From Owenweeksia sp963758205 (GTDB lineage: Bacteria > Bacteroidota > Bacteroidia > Flavobacteriales > Schleiferiaceae): a stretch of 64,000 nt of DNA. Location: contig CAVWUM010000002.1 in the NCBI GenBank assembly GCA_963758205.1, positions 1,364,001-1,428,000 on the forward strand. Direction: 5' to 3'. The notes beneath the pieces were generated by a model, which worked only from the letters and a program-made list of their open reading frames with translations, was not told the DNA's origin and made no database searches. Of the stretch, positions 18,331-27,735 are shown one piece after another (the stretch's first letter is position 1; each line of letters opens with the position of its first letter). A program made the position numbers and the translations under genes.

Positions 18331-18801
18331 ATGAACTATGAACTTGATAAACTGGATAGAGAGATTTTGGCCTATTTGATTGAGGATGCCAGGATGCCGT
18401 TTACCGAAATTGCCAAAAAACTGATTGTTTCGCCCGGAACAATACATGTGCGGGTAAAAAAAATGGAGAAAGCAGGTATTATAAAAGGAGCATCGCTAAA
18501 GGTAGATTACCAGGCGGTGGGTTATGATTTTACGGCTTATGTTGGTTTGCACACCTCCCGCACTAAGGATGCCAACGAAGTTATAGAGCAGCTGCGGCAA
18601 ATCCCCGAAGTTACCGTTGCCCATATCGCCACAGGGCAGTTCTCTATCTTCTGTAAAATTAGGTGTAAGGATGCCACACACGCCAAGCACATCATTTTTA
18701 AGATTAATGATATTGATGCCGTTCATCGATCAGAAACCATGATTTCATTGGAAGAAAGTATTAACGATAAAGAGCGCCTGTTTAAGAGTATTTTTTCCTG
18801 A
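18331..18801 (+). CDS. Lrp/AsnC family transcriptional regulator
   Basis: A 156-residue regulator. The N-terminal winged helix-turn-helix (LDREILAYLIEDARMPFTEI ... VSPGTIHVRVKKMEKAGII) is followed by a C-terminal AsnC/RAM ligand-binding beta-alpha-beta domain with 'VAHIATGQFSIFCKI'. Proteins of this kind respond to amino acids and act as octamers or dimers. It is transcribed divergently from the AddB-like operon with about 150 bp between the start codons, so it may act on its own promoter region. Its target genes are unknown. Confidence 0.92.
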   Translation: MNYELDKLDREILAYLIEDARMPFTEIAKKLIVSPGTIHVRVKKMEKAGIIKGASLKVDYQAVGYDFTAYVGLHTSRTKDANEVIEQLRQIPEVTVAHIATGQFSIFCKIRCKDATHAKHIIFKINDIDAVHRSETMISLEESINDKERLFKSIFS

Positions 18802-18863
18802 ACGTGAGGCTTATGTAGTGGAAATAGGGATAATCTTACGCATTAAATTTCAGCACTTTAGCC

Positions 18864-18892
18864 TTGCCTATTCATAAAGTTCGTTATTTTCG
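18864..18892 (+). promoter_or_regulatory. Candidate Bacteroidota-type promoter for the beta-helix protein
   Basis: TTG at 18864-18866 and TATTTTCG at 18885-18892, separated by 18 bp, fit the -33 TTG / -7 TAnnTTTG pattern of Bacteroidota sigma-A promoters with one mismatch. The start codon lies 31 bp downstream of the -7 box. The match is by eye and could be chance in AT-rich DNA. Confidence 0.4.
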
Positions 18893-18923
18893 CCCTCCTT
18901 AACCCCGACCAAGGTTTAACTTC

Positions 18924-21116
18924 ATGCACTACAACACTCTCACCTTAAGGAAGGCCAGCGTGCTTTACCTTTTCATTGCCTTACTTTTCAGTACAAATAT
19001 TTTTGCTCAATCGCTTTCCGGGTATTACACCCTTGGGGGCGAAACCAGCGATTTCCCAACCTTCCGATCGGCCATACATAAGCTGGATTCATTTGGTATT
19101 AGTGGCCCGGTAGTGTTTAAAGTGAAGGATGGCGTTTACTACGAATCGGATACCATTCGCCACATAAACGGCACCTCGGCAGACAATACCATCACTTTTC
19201 AATCAGACTCAAGAGATAGCAGTGCTGTAGTAATAGAGTGGAATTCACAAAAAAGTGGAAACTGGAACCTTTGGTTAAACAGGGCCGGCTTCATTATTTT
19301 TAAAAATATCGGTTTCCGCCAGCTTTACGATCAGGGTAAGCAAAATGTACATTTAATAGAGTGCCATAACATTACGTTTCAAAACTGCCTTTTTGAAGGC
19401 TCAAATATGGTAATGGATGGCGCCTTATTGACAGGCACTGTTGACTCTAACCTAACTATTAGCGGTTGCAACTTTGCCTACGCCCGCAGGGGTATAGATT
19501 TATATGCAGGAAAAAAAGGCACTGCTAACAATATCCGGATTGAGGGCACTACCATCCATACTCAAAATAGCGGCATTACGCTGGCATCATCAAGCAATAC
19601 ACAAATTGAAAAAAACAAACTATTTAACATTACAGGCGGAGCCTATGCAGGCGTGCTCATTAAAAAAGGAAGTAGGATTACGATAGCAGGTAATGAAATA
19701 AATGTACAAGCTAATGCTGATAATACAAGGGCTTTAGACCTTAATGGCCTTATGGGCGATTCGCTCGCTCCCTGCCTTATCTACAACAACATTTTAAAAG
19801 TTTCAGCGCAGGATGGTAAGAATGTTTTTGCCCTTAAAACCGGCAATTTTTCCAACACCATTATTTCCAATAACACACTTGTGCTTAGCGCAGATAATAG
19901 TCAGTTAGCCGTAGTTGGCTTTTGCCCTGAGCCAAATGGAGTTAGCAACTCATCCTTCATAAATAATATAGTAGCAAATACAGGCACTGGCCCGGCATTT
20001 TTGCAAAATGCTAATGTAGGTAAGGGGTTAATTAATGATTATAACCTTTGGTACTCAGGTTCCGGTGCTATCACTACAGATCATACCAATATTGCAGAGC
20101 TGGTGGCAAGTGATAGCAGCAACCAACATTCCTATTTTCAGGATCCAGTTTTTGTACATCCTGACACTTTAATTGCAGGCTCATTATTTATTGATAGTAA
20201 TGCGTTTCCTGTAAGTGCAATTACTGAAGATTACTTCGGCAACAAAAGAAACTCGCAATATCCTGACATTGGTGCGTTTGAACGGCTACACTTACCTGAA
20301 GTTAATTTACCTAAGGATACTGCAGCATGCCAGACATTAACACTTTATGTGGATGGCAAAGCCAACTGGTATAACTGGAGTACAGGCTCACACCATGACT
20401 CAATAAGTATAAGCAACAACGACTACTATTGGGTAACCGCCATTAATGGTGATGGCTATGTAACCGATAGCTGTTATGTAACAATCAATCAGCCTCAGCC
20501 CTTTACTATTGTTGCCAATCAGGATTCAATAATGCCAGGCCAATGCGTTAATCTGAGTACTTCCTTTGGCACTCCGGCTAGTTTACCTGTTGTTTGGAGC
20601 GATGCCTCCGGACGTATTGGTAATCAGGGTAATCTTGTGGTATGCCCGCAAACCTTACCTGCTACGTACACAGCCGAATTACTTGACACGAATGGCTGTA
20701 CCAGTCAAAAAACTATTACGATTTACCAGGGGCAGGGCAATAGTAGTTTTGTACACAAAACCAATGAGCCTAACTCATCTAATAGCAATGCGCAAAAAGT
20801 TGAGACTAATAGTGAGCCTGTTACAAAAAGCAGTACCGCAAACCCAACTAACAAGGCAAATCAAATAAACGAACCTGTTGTTTTTCCTAACCCGGCTCAT
20901 AATCTGGTAAGTGTACAATTTAACAACCCTTTGCCCGAAGAGCCAACACTATTGGTAAGCGACCTGGCAGGTAATTATTTGCATGCCTTCGTTACACCTC
21001 AGGGTAACAATACATTTCAGCTTGATATAAGCAGGTTTGCCAGCGGTTCTTATATCCTCATCGTACAAACTTCCACAAATATTTACCGCAAGGAACTGGT
21101 AAAAGTAAGTAGGTGA
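18924..21116 (+). CDS. Right-handed parallel beta-helix protein with T9SS sorting domain
   Basis: A 730-residue secreted protein. A signal peptide is followed by YYTLGGETSDFPTF, a common opening of Bacteroidota T9SS proteins, then a pectate-lyase-like beta-helix (about 40-420) with repeated short 'N-x-I/L-x-I-x-x-N' coils such as SGCNFAYARRGIDL and ISNNTLV. An Ig-like part follows (about 430-590), then a Ser/Asn/Thr-rich linker (about 605-650), and a T9SS tail VVFPNPAHNLVSVQF. Beta-helix proteins often bind or cleave polysaccharides; no catalytic residues are evident, so substrate and activity are open. A possible promoter lies just upstream. Confidence 0.85.
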   Translation: MHYNTLTLRKASVLYLFIALLFSTNIFAQSLSGYYTLGGETSDFPTFRSAIHKLDSFGISGPVVFKVKDGVYYESDTIRHINGTSADNTITFQSDSRDSSAVVIEWNSQKSGNWNLWLNRAGFIIFKNIGFRQLYDQGKQNVHLIECHNITFQNCLFEGSNMVMDGALLTGTVDSNLTISGCNFAYARRGIDLYAGKKGTANNIRIEGTTIHTQNSGITLASSSNTQIEKNKLFNITGGAYAGVLIKKGSRITIAGNEINVQANADNTRALDLNGLMGDSLAPCLIYNNILKVSAQDGKNVFALKTGNFSNTIISNNTLVLSADNSQLAVVGFCPEPNGVSNSSFINNIVANTGTGPAFLQNANVGKGLINDYNLWYSGSGAITTDHTNIAELVASDSSNQHSYFQDPVFVHPDTLIAGSLFIDSNAFPVSAITEDYFGNKRNSQYPDIGAFERLHLPEVNLPKDTAACQTLTLYVDGKANWYNWSTGSHHDSISISNNDYYWVTAINGDGYVTDSCYVTINQPQPFTIVANQDSIMPGQCVNLSTSFGTPASLPVVWSDASGRIGNQGNLVVCPQTLPATYTAELLDTNGCTSQKTITIYQGQGNSSFVHKTNEPNSSNSNAQKVETNSEPVTKSSTANPTNKANQINEPVVFPNPAHNLVSVQFNNPLPEEPTLLVSDLAGNYLHAFVTPQGNNTFQLDISRFASGSYILIVQTSTNIYRKELVKVSR

Positions 21117-21196
21117 TACTCCCCATAATAAAAGCATAAAAAACCCGGTTTGCTTTTGTATTAATGTTGCCGTAAATAGGTAATACATTTGGAGCC

Positions 21197-22633
21197 ATGG
21201 ATAATGTAAGCAACATCACCCTTGGAGTTTTCACGATTGCCCTTGCAGCTATAGGTTACTTTATGGCCTTCAGGCTACAGCAAAAGCAAAAATTTCAGTT
21301 TGCCCTTTTTCTGTTAGTTGCATCAGGATTGATACTGAGACTGTATTGCGCCAGCGATCTTTTTCTGCACACCTGGGATGAAAGATATCATGCACTTGTG
21401 GCCAAAAACCTCATAGATCATCCGCTAGTACCAACTCTTTATGATAACCCCGTTTTACCCTATAGTATTAAGAATTGGGGCGGCAACCATATTTGGGTGC
21501 ATAAGCAGCCAATACCGCTATGGTCAATGGCATTGAGCATGGCTATATTTGGTATAAATGAAATTGCCCTGAGGCTTCCATCTCTCCTGATAAGCACGCT
21601 CGGTATTGTGGTAGCCTACAGTATTGCTAAAAACCTGTATAGCCGCAAAGTGGCTTTTATAGCTGCCTTTCTCTTTTCTATTCATGGATTAATTATTGAG
21701 CTAACTGCGGGCCGTGTTGCCACAGACCATATTGATCTGTTCTTCTTATTTTTTATAGAATTGGCAGTACTGCTGGCCATAAAATTTGCACGTACTAAGA
21801 GTCATCTCCTCAATTTACTTTGCGGAGTATCCATAGGCTTAGCCATTCTTTCAAAATGGCTGCCCGCATTAATAGTATTGCCCGTGTGGGGATTACTGGT
21901 GCTTCAAACTAAAAAATTTACAGTTGCTGAAATATTTAAGTACGGCCTGCTCCTTTGCCTGGCCATTGTGGTTATAGCACTACCCTGGCAGGTTTATATA
22001 CACCTGCAGTTTCCTGAAGAAACACAGTGGGAAAACCACCATAACACTTTGCATATTACAGAAGTGCTGGATAAACAGGGCGGCCCCTTTTACTATCACT
22101 TTGACAAGATGCGGATGCTATTTGGCGAATTGATTTACCTTCCCATGCTATGGTTTTTATATAAAGGCATAAAGCGGCCGTTTAATTATACCAGGGCTTT
22201 GCTGCTCATCTGGATTTTAGTTCCATTCCTATTTTTCTCTTTCGTAGCTACCAAAATGCAGGGTTATACTGTTTTTACGGCTCCAGCCATCTTTATTGTT
22301 ACCGCTGTTTTTTGGGTATATCTCAAAAGGTATATCAGCAAATTCCGTTACCGATGGATGGTTCAACTTGTGCTGTTTTTAGTATTGGCACTACCCGTAC
22401 GGTATTCTATTGAGCGCATAAAACCTTTTGACCACCGCGACAGAAACCCTGAGTGGGCCCGGGAATTAAAGGCCTTAAATATTGATGACCCAAAAACCAT
22501 CTTATTTAATACCAGGCACCCAATAGAAGCCATGTTTTATAACAATTGCGTGGCTTATGAACACACTCCTGAGCCAAAAGTGTTAGAGCGACTTAAAGCC
22601 ATGGGATATACTATTATAATCTTAGAGGAGTAA
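21197..22633 (+). CDS. Glycosyltransferase family 39-like membrane protein
   Basis: A 478-residue integral membrane protein with about 11-12 hydrophobic segments. The first periplasmic loop carries the acidic pair in LHTWDERYHALVA, as in ArnT/PMT-type GT-C glycosyltransferases, which move sugars from polyprenyl-phosphate donors onto lipids or proteins. A second conserved region is AGRVATDHIDLFFLFF. The short soluble C-terminus follows DRNPEWARELKAL. Donor and acceptor are unknown. It sits alone between a T9SS protein and an outer-membrane protein, so context does not define the substrate. Confidence 0.8.
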   Translation: MDNVSNITLGVFTIALAAIGYFMAFRLQQKQKFQFALFLLVASGLILRLYCASDLFLHTWDERYHALVAKNLIDHPLVPTLYDNPVLPYSIKNWGGNHIWVHKQPIPLWSMALSMAIFGINEIALRLPSLLISTLGIVVAYSIAKNLYSRKVAFIAAFLFSIHGLIIELTAGRVATDHIDLFFLFFIELAVLLAIKFARTKSHLLNLLCGVSIGLAILSKWLPALIVLPVWGLLVLQTKKFTVAEIFKYGLLLCLAIVVIALPWQVYIHLQFPEETQWENHHNTLHITEVLDKQGGPFYYHFDKMRMLFGELIYLPMLWFLYKGIKRPFNYTRALLLIWILVPFLFFSFVATKMQGYTVFTAPAIFIVTAVFWVYLKRYISKFRYRWMVQLVLFLVLALPVRYSIERIKPFDHRDRNPEWARELKALNIDDPKTILFNTRHPIEAMFYNNCVAYEHTPEPKVLERLKAMGYTIIILEE

Positions 22634-22677
22634 AACCTGAAGGGATACTTAACGGGCGTTTTCCTTACGTTTGCTAT

Positions 22678-23350
22678 ATGCTCAACATTCGTTTATTCAT
22701 TCTGCTATTAACGCTTTCAACCGGTTTGCTTGCTCAAAAAAACCAGTTCTCCATTACCGGATCATTACACCGTTATAACAGCGATTACTTTTTAAACAGC
22801 CGGATGAAGAGTAACGGCTTAACCTTGTCTCCGGGCGGCAACTATAGGTTTTCGGCCGGGGTGGCTTTTGACATGGGTTACTCCAAAAGCAAGCTCTACA
22901 ATTTTGTTTTTAGAGCAGATTATGCCCTGCGCTCCTACAGCACCCAGGCCGAAGTTAGCAGCCGCACCATACAACCCGACACAGAGTTTATCGGACATTA
23001 CATTGATATCTTCCTTGGGGTTTAAACGCCTTAAGCCCATCAGCGAAAAAAGCCGGTTTGGATTTGGAATGGCGGCTGGTGGTGGCGTGCCCTGGTACAC
23101 ATCAGGGCTTGAAAACAGGCTTAGTGGCGGATCGGCCACTTTGCTTGATCAAACCATGGCTTTTGCCGAGGTGGATGTTACTCTCAAAAATTACATTGAA
23201 AAAAGCGAAGATGTAGGCTGGGCTATGGACTATTCAGTGTTTATGCGCACTTACTTTACCCCGGTTTATGAACGTTCAGAAAGCGGTGATCCGTCTCCAC
23301 CCTACTTAGCCTTTGGACTAACTGTAAAAGTGGGACACGTGAGGTATTGA
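22678..23350 (+). pseudogene. Outer-membrane beta-barrel-like protein split by a frameshift
   Basis: Two consecutive frames make one protein of about 223 residues. The first (from ATG 22678) has a signal peptide (MLNIRLFILLLTLSTGLLAQ) and beta-strand-like alternation, and stops with TAA after IDIFLGV. The next frame continues as FKRLKPISEKSRFGFG to the stop at 23350, ending in strands that suit a barrel terminus (YLAFGLTVKVGHVRY). Removing one G from the GGGG run at about 23016-23021 joins the two as LGFKRLK. The break may be a sequencing error, a recent mutation or slippage. Function unknown; porin-like architecture is inferred from the signal peptide and strand pattern. Confidence 0.7.
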
Positions 23351-23361
23351 AACCTTAAAAA

Positions 23362-23943
23362 CTAGCGATAATAAAGCCCTTCATCAATAAACTTCCAGAC
23401 TTTTTCAGGAAGCATAAAACTTACATTCTTACCATCCTTAATAGCATTGCGGATATCTGTAGAGGCAATCTGCATAATCGGGGCCTGGGTAATAGTAACA
23501 TTGGGGTGATTCTTCAAATCACCACCATCGCATTCAATACGTGGGTACACATATATTTTGTGGTGCTCTAATATCCACTCATAGTTACGCCACTTATGGA
23601 AAGTCTGTAAGTTGTCAGCCCCCATTATCAGTGCAAAATCCTTTTCGGGATGTTTTTCAACTGCATGGGCCAATGTGGTGGCGGTGTAGCTGGGCTGTGG
23701 CAAATCAAATTCCATATTGCTCACATACATCTGGTACTGATCGTCAACTGCCAGTTGCACCATGTGCAGGCGTTGATAGTCATCAAGCAGGGTGCTCTTT
23801 TTTTTATGAGGATTATGCGGGGTTACCACAAACCATATTTCATCCAGGTCAGTAAACTCAAGCATGTGCTGCGCAATTACGCAGTGCCCGATGTGTATAG
23901 GGTTAAAAGTGCCGAAGTACAGGCCGGTTTTCTTTTTCGTCAT
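23362..23943 (-). CDS. nadD: Nicotinate-nucleotide adenylyltransferase
   Basis: This 193-residue enzyme joins ATP and nicotinate mononucleotide to make deamido-NAD in NAD synthesis. The N-terminal nucleotidyltransferase signature is YFGTFNPIHIGHCVIA (the [T/S]FxPxHxGH motif). The second motif appears as ASTDIRNAIKDGK near the C-terminus, corresponding to the ISSTxxR site. Length matches the family. The start overlaps the gmk stop by 4 bp (ATGA), so gmk and nadD are translationally coupled. Confidence 0.95.
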   Translation of the reverse strand: MTKKKTGLYFGTFNPIHIGHCVIAQHMLEFTDLDEIWFVVTPHNPHKKKSTLLDDYQRLHMVQLAVDDQYQMYVSNMEFDLPQPSYTATTLAHAVEKHPEKDFALIMGADNLQTFHKWRNYEWILEHHKIYVYPRIECDGGDLKNHPNVTITQAPIMQIASTDIRNAIKDGKNVSFMLPEKVWKFIDEGLYYR

Positions 23944-24512
23944 TTTCCCAAAAATAATCTCACTAAACTTTCGGCTTCCTTCTTGGCTGTTGCCAAATCG
24001 TTGTTTAACAAAACATGGTCAAACCTATCAGCCCGGCCAAGCTCCTTACGGGCCTTTGCCATACGCTGTCTTATTTTATCCTCAGTATCGGTTTGCCTGC
24101 CGCGTAATCTTTTCTCCAGCACTTCCATACTAGGGGGCTTTACAAAAATGGCCAGCGCTTTATCAGCATAAAGGCTTTTAAGGTTAAGGCCGCCCACCAC
24201 ATCCATATCAAAAATTACGGCATTGCCTTTAGCCCAAATCCGCTCTACTTCTGAGCGTAATGTGCCATACATACTGCCGGAATACACTTCTTCCCACTCT
24301 ATAAAATCTCCGTTTAAAACGCGACTTCTAAAGGCATCCTCGTCCAGGAAGTAATAGTCCTTGCCATCTTCCTCATCTCCCCTTGGCTCGCGGCTGGTAG
24401 CTGATATGCTAAACTCCAGCCCCAAATCCAGCGTAAGCAAGTGCTTTACCAAAGTGGTTTTGCCCGATCCGCTTGGCGCAGAAAATATGATTACTTTTTT
24501 GTTGTCTGACAT
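23940..24512 (-). CDS. gmk: Guanylate kinase
   Basis: A 190-residue cytosolic enzyme that phosphorylates GMP to GDP using ATP. The P-loop is FSAPSGSGKTTLVKHL, followed by SATSREPRGDEEDGKDYYFL, the GMP-binding region with the usual TR-x-P-R-x-G-E pattern (here SREPRGDE), and WEEVYSGSMYGT. Length is typical. It sits between the YicC-type gene and nadD; yicC-gmk-nadD is a common order in Bacteroidota. Confidence 0.97.
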   Translation of the reverse strand: MSDNKKVIIFSAPSGSGKTTLVKHLLTLDLGLEFSISATSREPRGDEEDGKDYYFLDEDAFRSRVLNGDFIEWEEVYSGSMYGTLRSEVERIWAKGNAVIFDMDVVGGLNLKSLYADKALAIFVKPPSMEVLEKRLRGRQTDTEDKIRQRMAKARKELGRADRFDHVLLNNDLATAKKEAESLVRLFLGK

Positions 24513-24593
24513 GAATTTGATTTGAATGAAAACATCTCAACCAGATGCTCCTGTCTAAAATCTAAATACTAATATCTAGCCTCTAAAATCTCC

Positions 24594-25463
24594 CTACAAA
24601 ATATTCAAAACCTGTTCCTTTATCTTCTCCAGCTCATCCTTCATTTCCACCACCAGCTTTTGTATGCCGGCATGGTTGGCTTTAGAGCCTAATGTATTAA
24701 TCTCACGGCCCATCTCCTGGCTCACAAAACCAAGTTTTTTGCCATTGGCACCACCTTCGTTAAGCAATTGCTCAAAGTAGTCCAAATGGCTTTTCAACCG
24801 AACCTTCTCTTCTGTTACATCCAGTTTTTCCAGGTAGTAGATGATTTCCTGCTCATAGCGGTTTTCATCCGGTTTTTCGGCCAGCTCGCTAAGGCTACGG
24901 GTAAGTTTTTCCCTGAGGCGCTTTACACGATCTTCCTCAAAGGGGTTTACCTTTTCAAGCCTCTCGCGTATGTTGCCAAGGCGTTCCATTAAATCCAGCT
25001 TTAAGGTTTCGCCCTCATCCATTCTGAATTTATTCAGCCTGTCAATGGCCTCGTTAATTACCTTAGTAATGGCCGCCCATTCCTCATCATCCACCTCGTC
25101 TTCTGCAGCCTGCATTACATCCGGCATACGCATAATTGCAGATATCACATCACCCTGCACACTATGTTTTTCGCTGAGTTCTTTCAGTTGCCTGATATAT
25201 TCAGCGGCCAGTGCCTGGTTTATTTTAGGGGCTTTTTCAGGTCCGGTTACCTCGCTGTAAAAGGTTAAATCCACCTTTCCGCGTACCACCTTAGATGATA
25301 AAATGTGACGGATATCTGCCTCCTTCTCCCTGTAAAACAGGGGTGTGCGGATGTTCATATCCAGCTGTTTGCTATTAAGGCTCTTTACTTCTATGGTAAT
25401 TTTTTTTGCAGCCAGCTGCAGGGTTGACTTACCAAAACCCGTCATTGAATATAGATGCGCCAT
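24594..25463 (-). CDS. YicC family endoribonuclease-like protein
   Basis: A 289-residue protein starting MAHLYSMTGFGKSTL, the YicC hallmark, and ending with a DUF1732 C-terminal domain containing GKKLGFVSQEMGREINTLGSKA and a QKLVVEMKDELEKIKEQVLN helix. E. coli YicC has been linked to RNA decay. The middle is rich in charged helices. The gene is 81 bp upstream of gmk on the same strand, a conserved pairing. Confidence 0.93.
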   Translation of the reverse strand: MAHLYSMTGFGKSTLQLAAKKITIEVKSLNSKQLDMNIRTPLFYREKEADIRHILSSKVVRGKVDLTFYSEVTGPEKAPKINQALAAEYIRQLKELSEKHSVQGDVISAIMRMPDVMQAAEDEVDDEEWAAITKVINEAIDRLNKFRMDEGETLKLDLMERLGNIRERLEKVNPFEEDRVKRLREKLTRSLSELAEKPDENRYEQEIIYYLEKLDVTEEKVRLKSHLDYFEQLLNEGGANGKKLGFVSQEMGREINTLGSKANHAGIQKLVVEMKDELEKIKEQVLNIL

Positions 25464-25515
25464 AGGCCTGCAAAAGTAAAATTAACTGAGTTTCAATGGT
25501 GAATAAATGCTACTG

Positions 25516-26418
25516 TTACTTCCTTTTATAAAAGGATACAAAATAAACACCCGAAAAAATTAGTACTGCAGAAATCAGTACAATAGGATTTAAATGATCT
25601 TTACCCAAGGCGATGGCAGCTATGGCCGCCACTAATGGTTGAAGATAAATGTAAAAGCTTACCGTAGTACTGGTTACCGTTTTTAGTGCGAATACATTAA
25701 ACAGGTAGGCAAGGTAGGTAGTACCCAATACCACAAAACTGATTTTTAAAATAATAGAGATGGGTAAGGTAGCCCAGGCTACATCCGCAAACTGGCTTCC
25801 GCCAAATGGCAATACAATCAATAATCCGTATAAAAACACCCACTTAATTACCGTTATCGCGCTATAGCGGAGCATAAGCGGTTTTACCACCACCAGGTAA
25901 GCACCATAAGAAGCCGCATTTAAAAACACCAATAAGTTTCCGAGTGATTTATCGGCATCAAAAATATCCAGCACTGCACCACCTTTGGTAATAAGAAACA
26001 GCGCTCCGGCTATACCCAATGCTATTCCCAAAATACGGCTCCACTTCAGTGTTTCCTTTAAAATAATAGATGACAACACCAGCACCAGTATGGGGTTGGT
26101 GGTCATCATAACTGCAGCATTTATCGGGGTAGTAATGTTTAGTCCCGAAAAAAACAGCATTTGATTAGTGGCCACACCAAACAGCCCGCAAGCCAAAAGG
26201 CGCAGATGATCTTTTCGGGCAATTTTTTCTTTAATTACAAAGCTGGCTGTGATCCAAAAAAGAACGGTAGCACATAATACCCTCAGCAAAATAAAACCGA
26301 GCGGTTGCACGTAGGTTGGCATTACATCCTTAGCAATGGAATAATTAAGACCGTAAATAACCGCCACTGTAAAAAGGGCGAGGTGGGCGGTAAGTTTCGC
26401 TTTTTTCAGGTTATCCAA
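25516..26418 (-). CDS. EamA/DMT-family membrane transporter
   Basis: A 300-residue inner-membrane protein with ten predicted hydrophobic segments arranged as two EamA five-helix repeats. Typical motifs are NYSIAKDVMPTYVQPLGFIL in the first repeat and YIYLQPLVAAIAAIALGKDH in the second. Drug/metabolite transporters of this type export small metabolites or amino acids; substrate is not readable here. Its start overlaps the end of the upstream ATPase gene by 13 bp, indicating cotranscription, though the two proteins have no obvious common role. Confidence 0.88.
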   Translation of the reverse strand: MDNLKKAKLTAHLALFTVAVIYGLNYSIAKDVMPTYVQPLGFILLRVLCATVLFWITASFVIKEKIARKDHLRLLACGLFGVATNQMLFFSGLNITTPINAAVMMTTNPILVLVLSSIILKETLKWSRILGIALGIAGALFLITKGGAVLDIFDADKSLGNLLVFLNAASYGAYLVVVKPLMLRYSAITVIKWVFLYGLLIVLPFGGSQFADVAWATLPISIILKISFVVLGTTYLAYLFNVFALKTVTSTTVSFYIYLQPLVAAIAAIALGKDHLNPIVLISAVLIFSGVYFVSFYKRK

Positions 26419-27536
26419 TCCAGGTAGTTTTTTGGCGTTACCACATTAAATTCGGCTTCGGGGTAGGCCCGCTGAAAGCCTTTTGGTGCACTTACCTCTT
26501 TATTGGGGTTCCATTTCATTTCAAAAGCATAAAGCCTGTTTTCTTCTGTTTCCACTAAATCCACCTCCTGCTTATCATAGGTGCGCCAAAAGTACATTTC
26601 CCTTTCGCTCCCCATTACCTTTCGGTATTTAAAGCGTTCGGCCATAAAATAGTTTTCCCATAAAGCTCCACGGTCTGGCCGCTGGTTCGGCAACTGGTAA
26701 TTACGGATCATGGCATTTAAAATTCCATTATCTAAAAAGTAATATTTAGATGATTTCACTACCTCTTTGCGGAGGTTATTGCTATACCCCTTCAATTCAA
26801 AAATCACAAAGGTTTGCTGCAAAAGCATTAAATATCTTGAGATGGTATTTTTATGCCAGCCCAGTTTTTTGGAAAGCTCACCCAACGAAACCTCACTACC
26901 CACCTGAAAAGCCAATAGCCGCAAAAGGTCAAATAACTTGCGGCTGTAGCGCAGGCCTTCTACCATCAACAAGTCCTTAAAAAGATATTCATCCCGCAAG
27001 GTGGTTAGGTACTTCCGTTTCTCCTCCGGGCTTTCAGTAGTAAGCACTTCAGGGTAATGTCCATATACCATTCGTTCATCCAGCGAGGCAATTGTTTCCT
27101 GAAAATTTTCAGTTAGCGAAAGTTCCATCTGCAAAGGAGGAAATACCGGGTAATCCCACTTACGACCGGTAAGTGGTTCACCGGATTGATTGAGTAAATC
27201 AAAAGGCGATGACCCGGAAACAAAGAAATATTTAGCGGGCATTTCGTCCACCATTAGTTTCAGCTTCATACCTATATCCGGTATGTGCTGGGCTTCGTCT
27301 ATTATAAGGCCATCCACATTGTTCAACAGGCGCTGGTAATTTTTTACAGATCGAGGCTCGAGTAGAGTATGCACATCCGTATCATCGCCATTAAGCACCA
27401 TTAGGTTTAGCTTGCTTTTGGACTTCAACTCTTTTAAAATAACTGTTTTGCCCGCTCGCCTTGGCCCGAGTAATAGCTGCACTTTTCCGGGCTTTGCAGA
27501 CATTAACTGATTTATATAGGCTCTTTTTATTTCCAT
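26406..27536 (-). CDS. AAA ATPase with DUF4143 domain
   Basis: A 376-residue protein. Walker A is LLGPRRAGKTVILKEL (about 22-37); the Walker B-like strand is VDGLIIDEAQHIP (about 93-105). A winged helix-like segment with LGELSKKLGWHKNTISRYL (about 220-238) leads into a C-terminal DUF4143 domain with FELKGYSNN and a nuclease-like end 'KQEVDLVETEENRLYAFEMKW'. This family (AAA_14/DUF4143) is widespread and scattered, often horizontally moved, and its function is not established. The D...E-x-K pattern (VDLVE ... FEMK) suggests a PD-(D/E)XK-like fold. A 32-bp repeat array lies just upstream of its start. Confidence 0.87.
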   Translation of the reverse strand: MEIKRAYINQLMSAKPGKVQLLLGPRRAGKTVILKELKSKSKLNLMVLNGDDTDVHTLLEPRSVKNYQRLLNNVDGLIIDEAQHIPDIGMKLKLMVDEMPAKYFFVSGSSPFDLLNQSGEPLTGRKWDYPVFPPLQMELSLTENFQETIASLDERMVYGHYPEVLTTESPEEKRKYLTTLRDEYLFKDLLMVEGLRYSRKLFDLLRLLAFQVGSEVSLGELSKKLGWHKNTISRYLMLLQQTFVIFELKGYSNNLRKEVVKSSKYYFLDNGILNAMIRNYQLPNQRPDRGALWENYFMAERFKYRKVMGSEREMYFWRTYDKQEVDLVETEENRLYAFEMKWNPNKEVSAPKGFQRAYPEAEFNVVTPKNYLDWIT

Positions 27537-27550
27537 TTAGAAAACATCAA

Positions 27551-27643
27551 ACTGCACAAATTTACATTAATCCGTGCAGTTAAGTGCACATATTTACGTT
27601 AATTCGTGCAGTTTAGTGCACATATTTACGTTAATTCATGCAC
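27551..27643. repeat. 32-bp direct repeat array, possible operator
   Basis: Copies at 27561-27592 and 27593-27624 agree at 29 of 32 positions; a partial third copy covers 27625-27643 and the tail of a degraded one covers 27551-27560. Each full unit carries the palindrome GTGCAC (27584-27589, 27616-27621), and ACTGCAC at 27551-27557 is an exact inverted match to GTGCAGT at 27574-27580. Period 32 is about three helical turns, so sites would face the same side of the DNA. The array starts 15 bp before the AAA ATPase gene and about 90 bp before the trans-sulfuration gene. Confidence 0.75.
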
Positions 27644-27735
27644 TTGATAAGATACCGCAACTCTTGCTAAACCTTATTCAGCCACATCCCTTAATATTTA
27701 CCTTTACTTCATAAAGTGAAATAAAATTGCATTTA

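Noticed and set aside
22666..22673. TACGTTTG as a promoter -7 box for the outer-membrane protein gene
   Set aside because: It lies only 5 bp from the start codon, leaving no leader, and no -33 TTG is present at the right distance.
23541..24171. Plus-strand frames opposite nadD and gmk
   Set aside because: They are antisense to two enzymes with complete catalytic motifs and show no protein-like domain.
27551..27643. Short repeats that might be a CRISPR array
   Set aside because: The units are directly adjacent with no spacers, only two and a half copies exist, and no cas genes are present.
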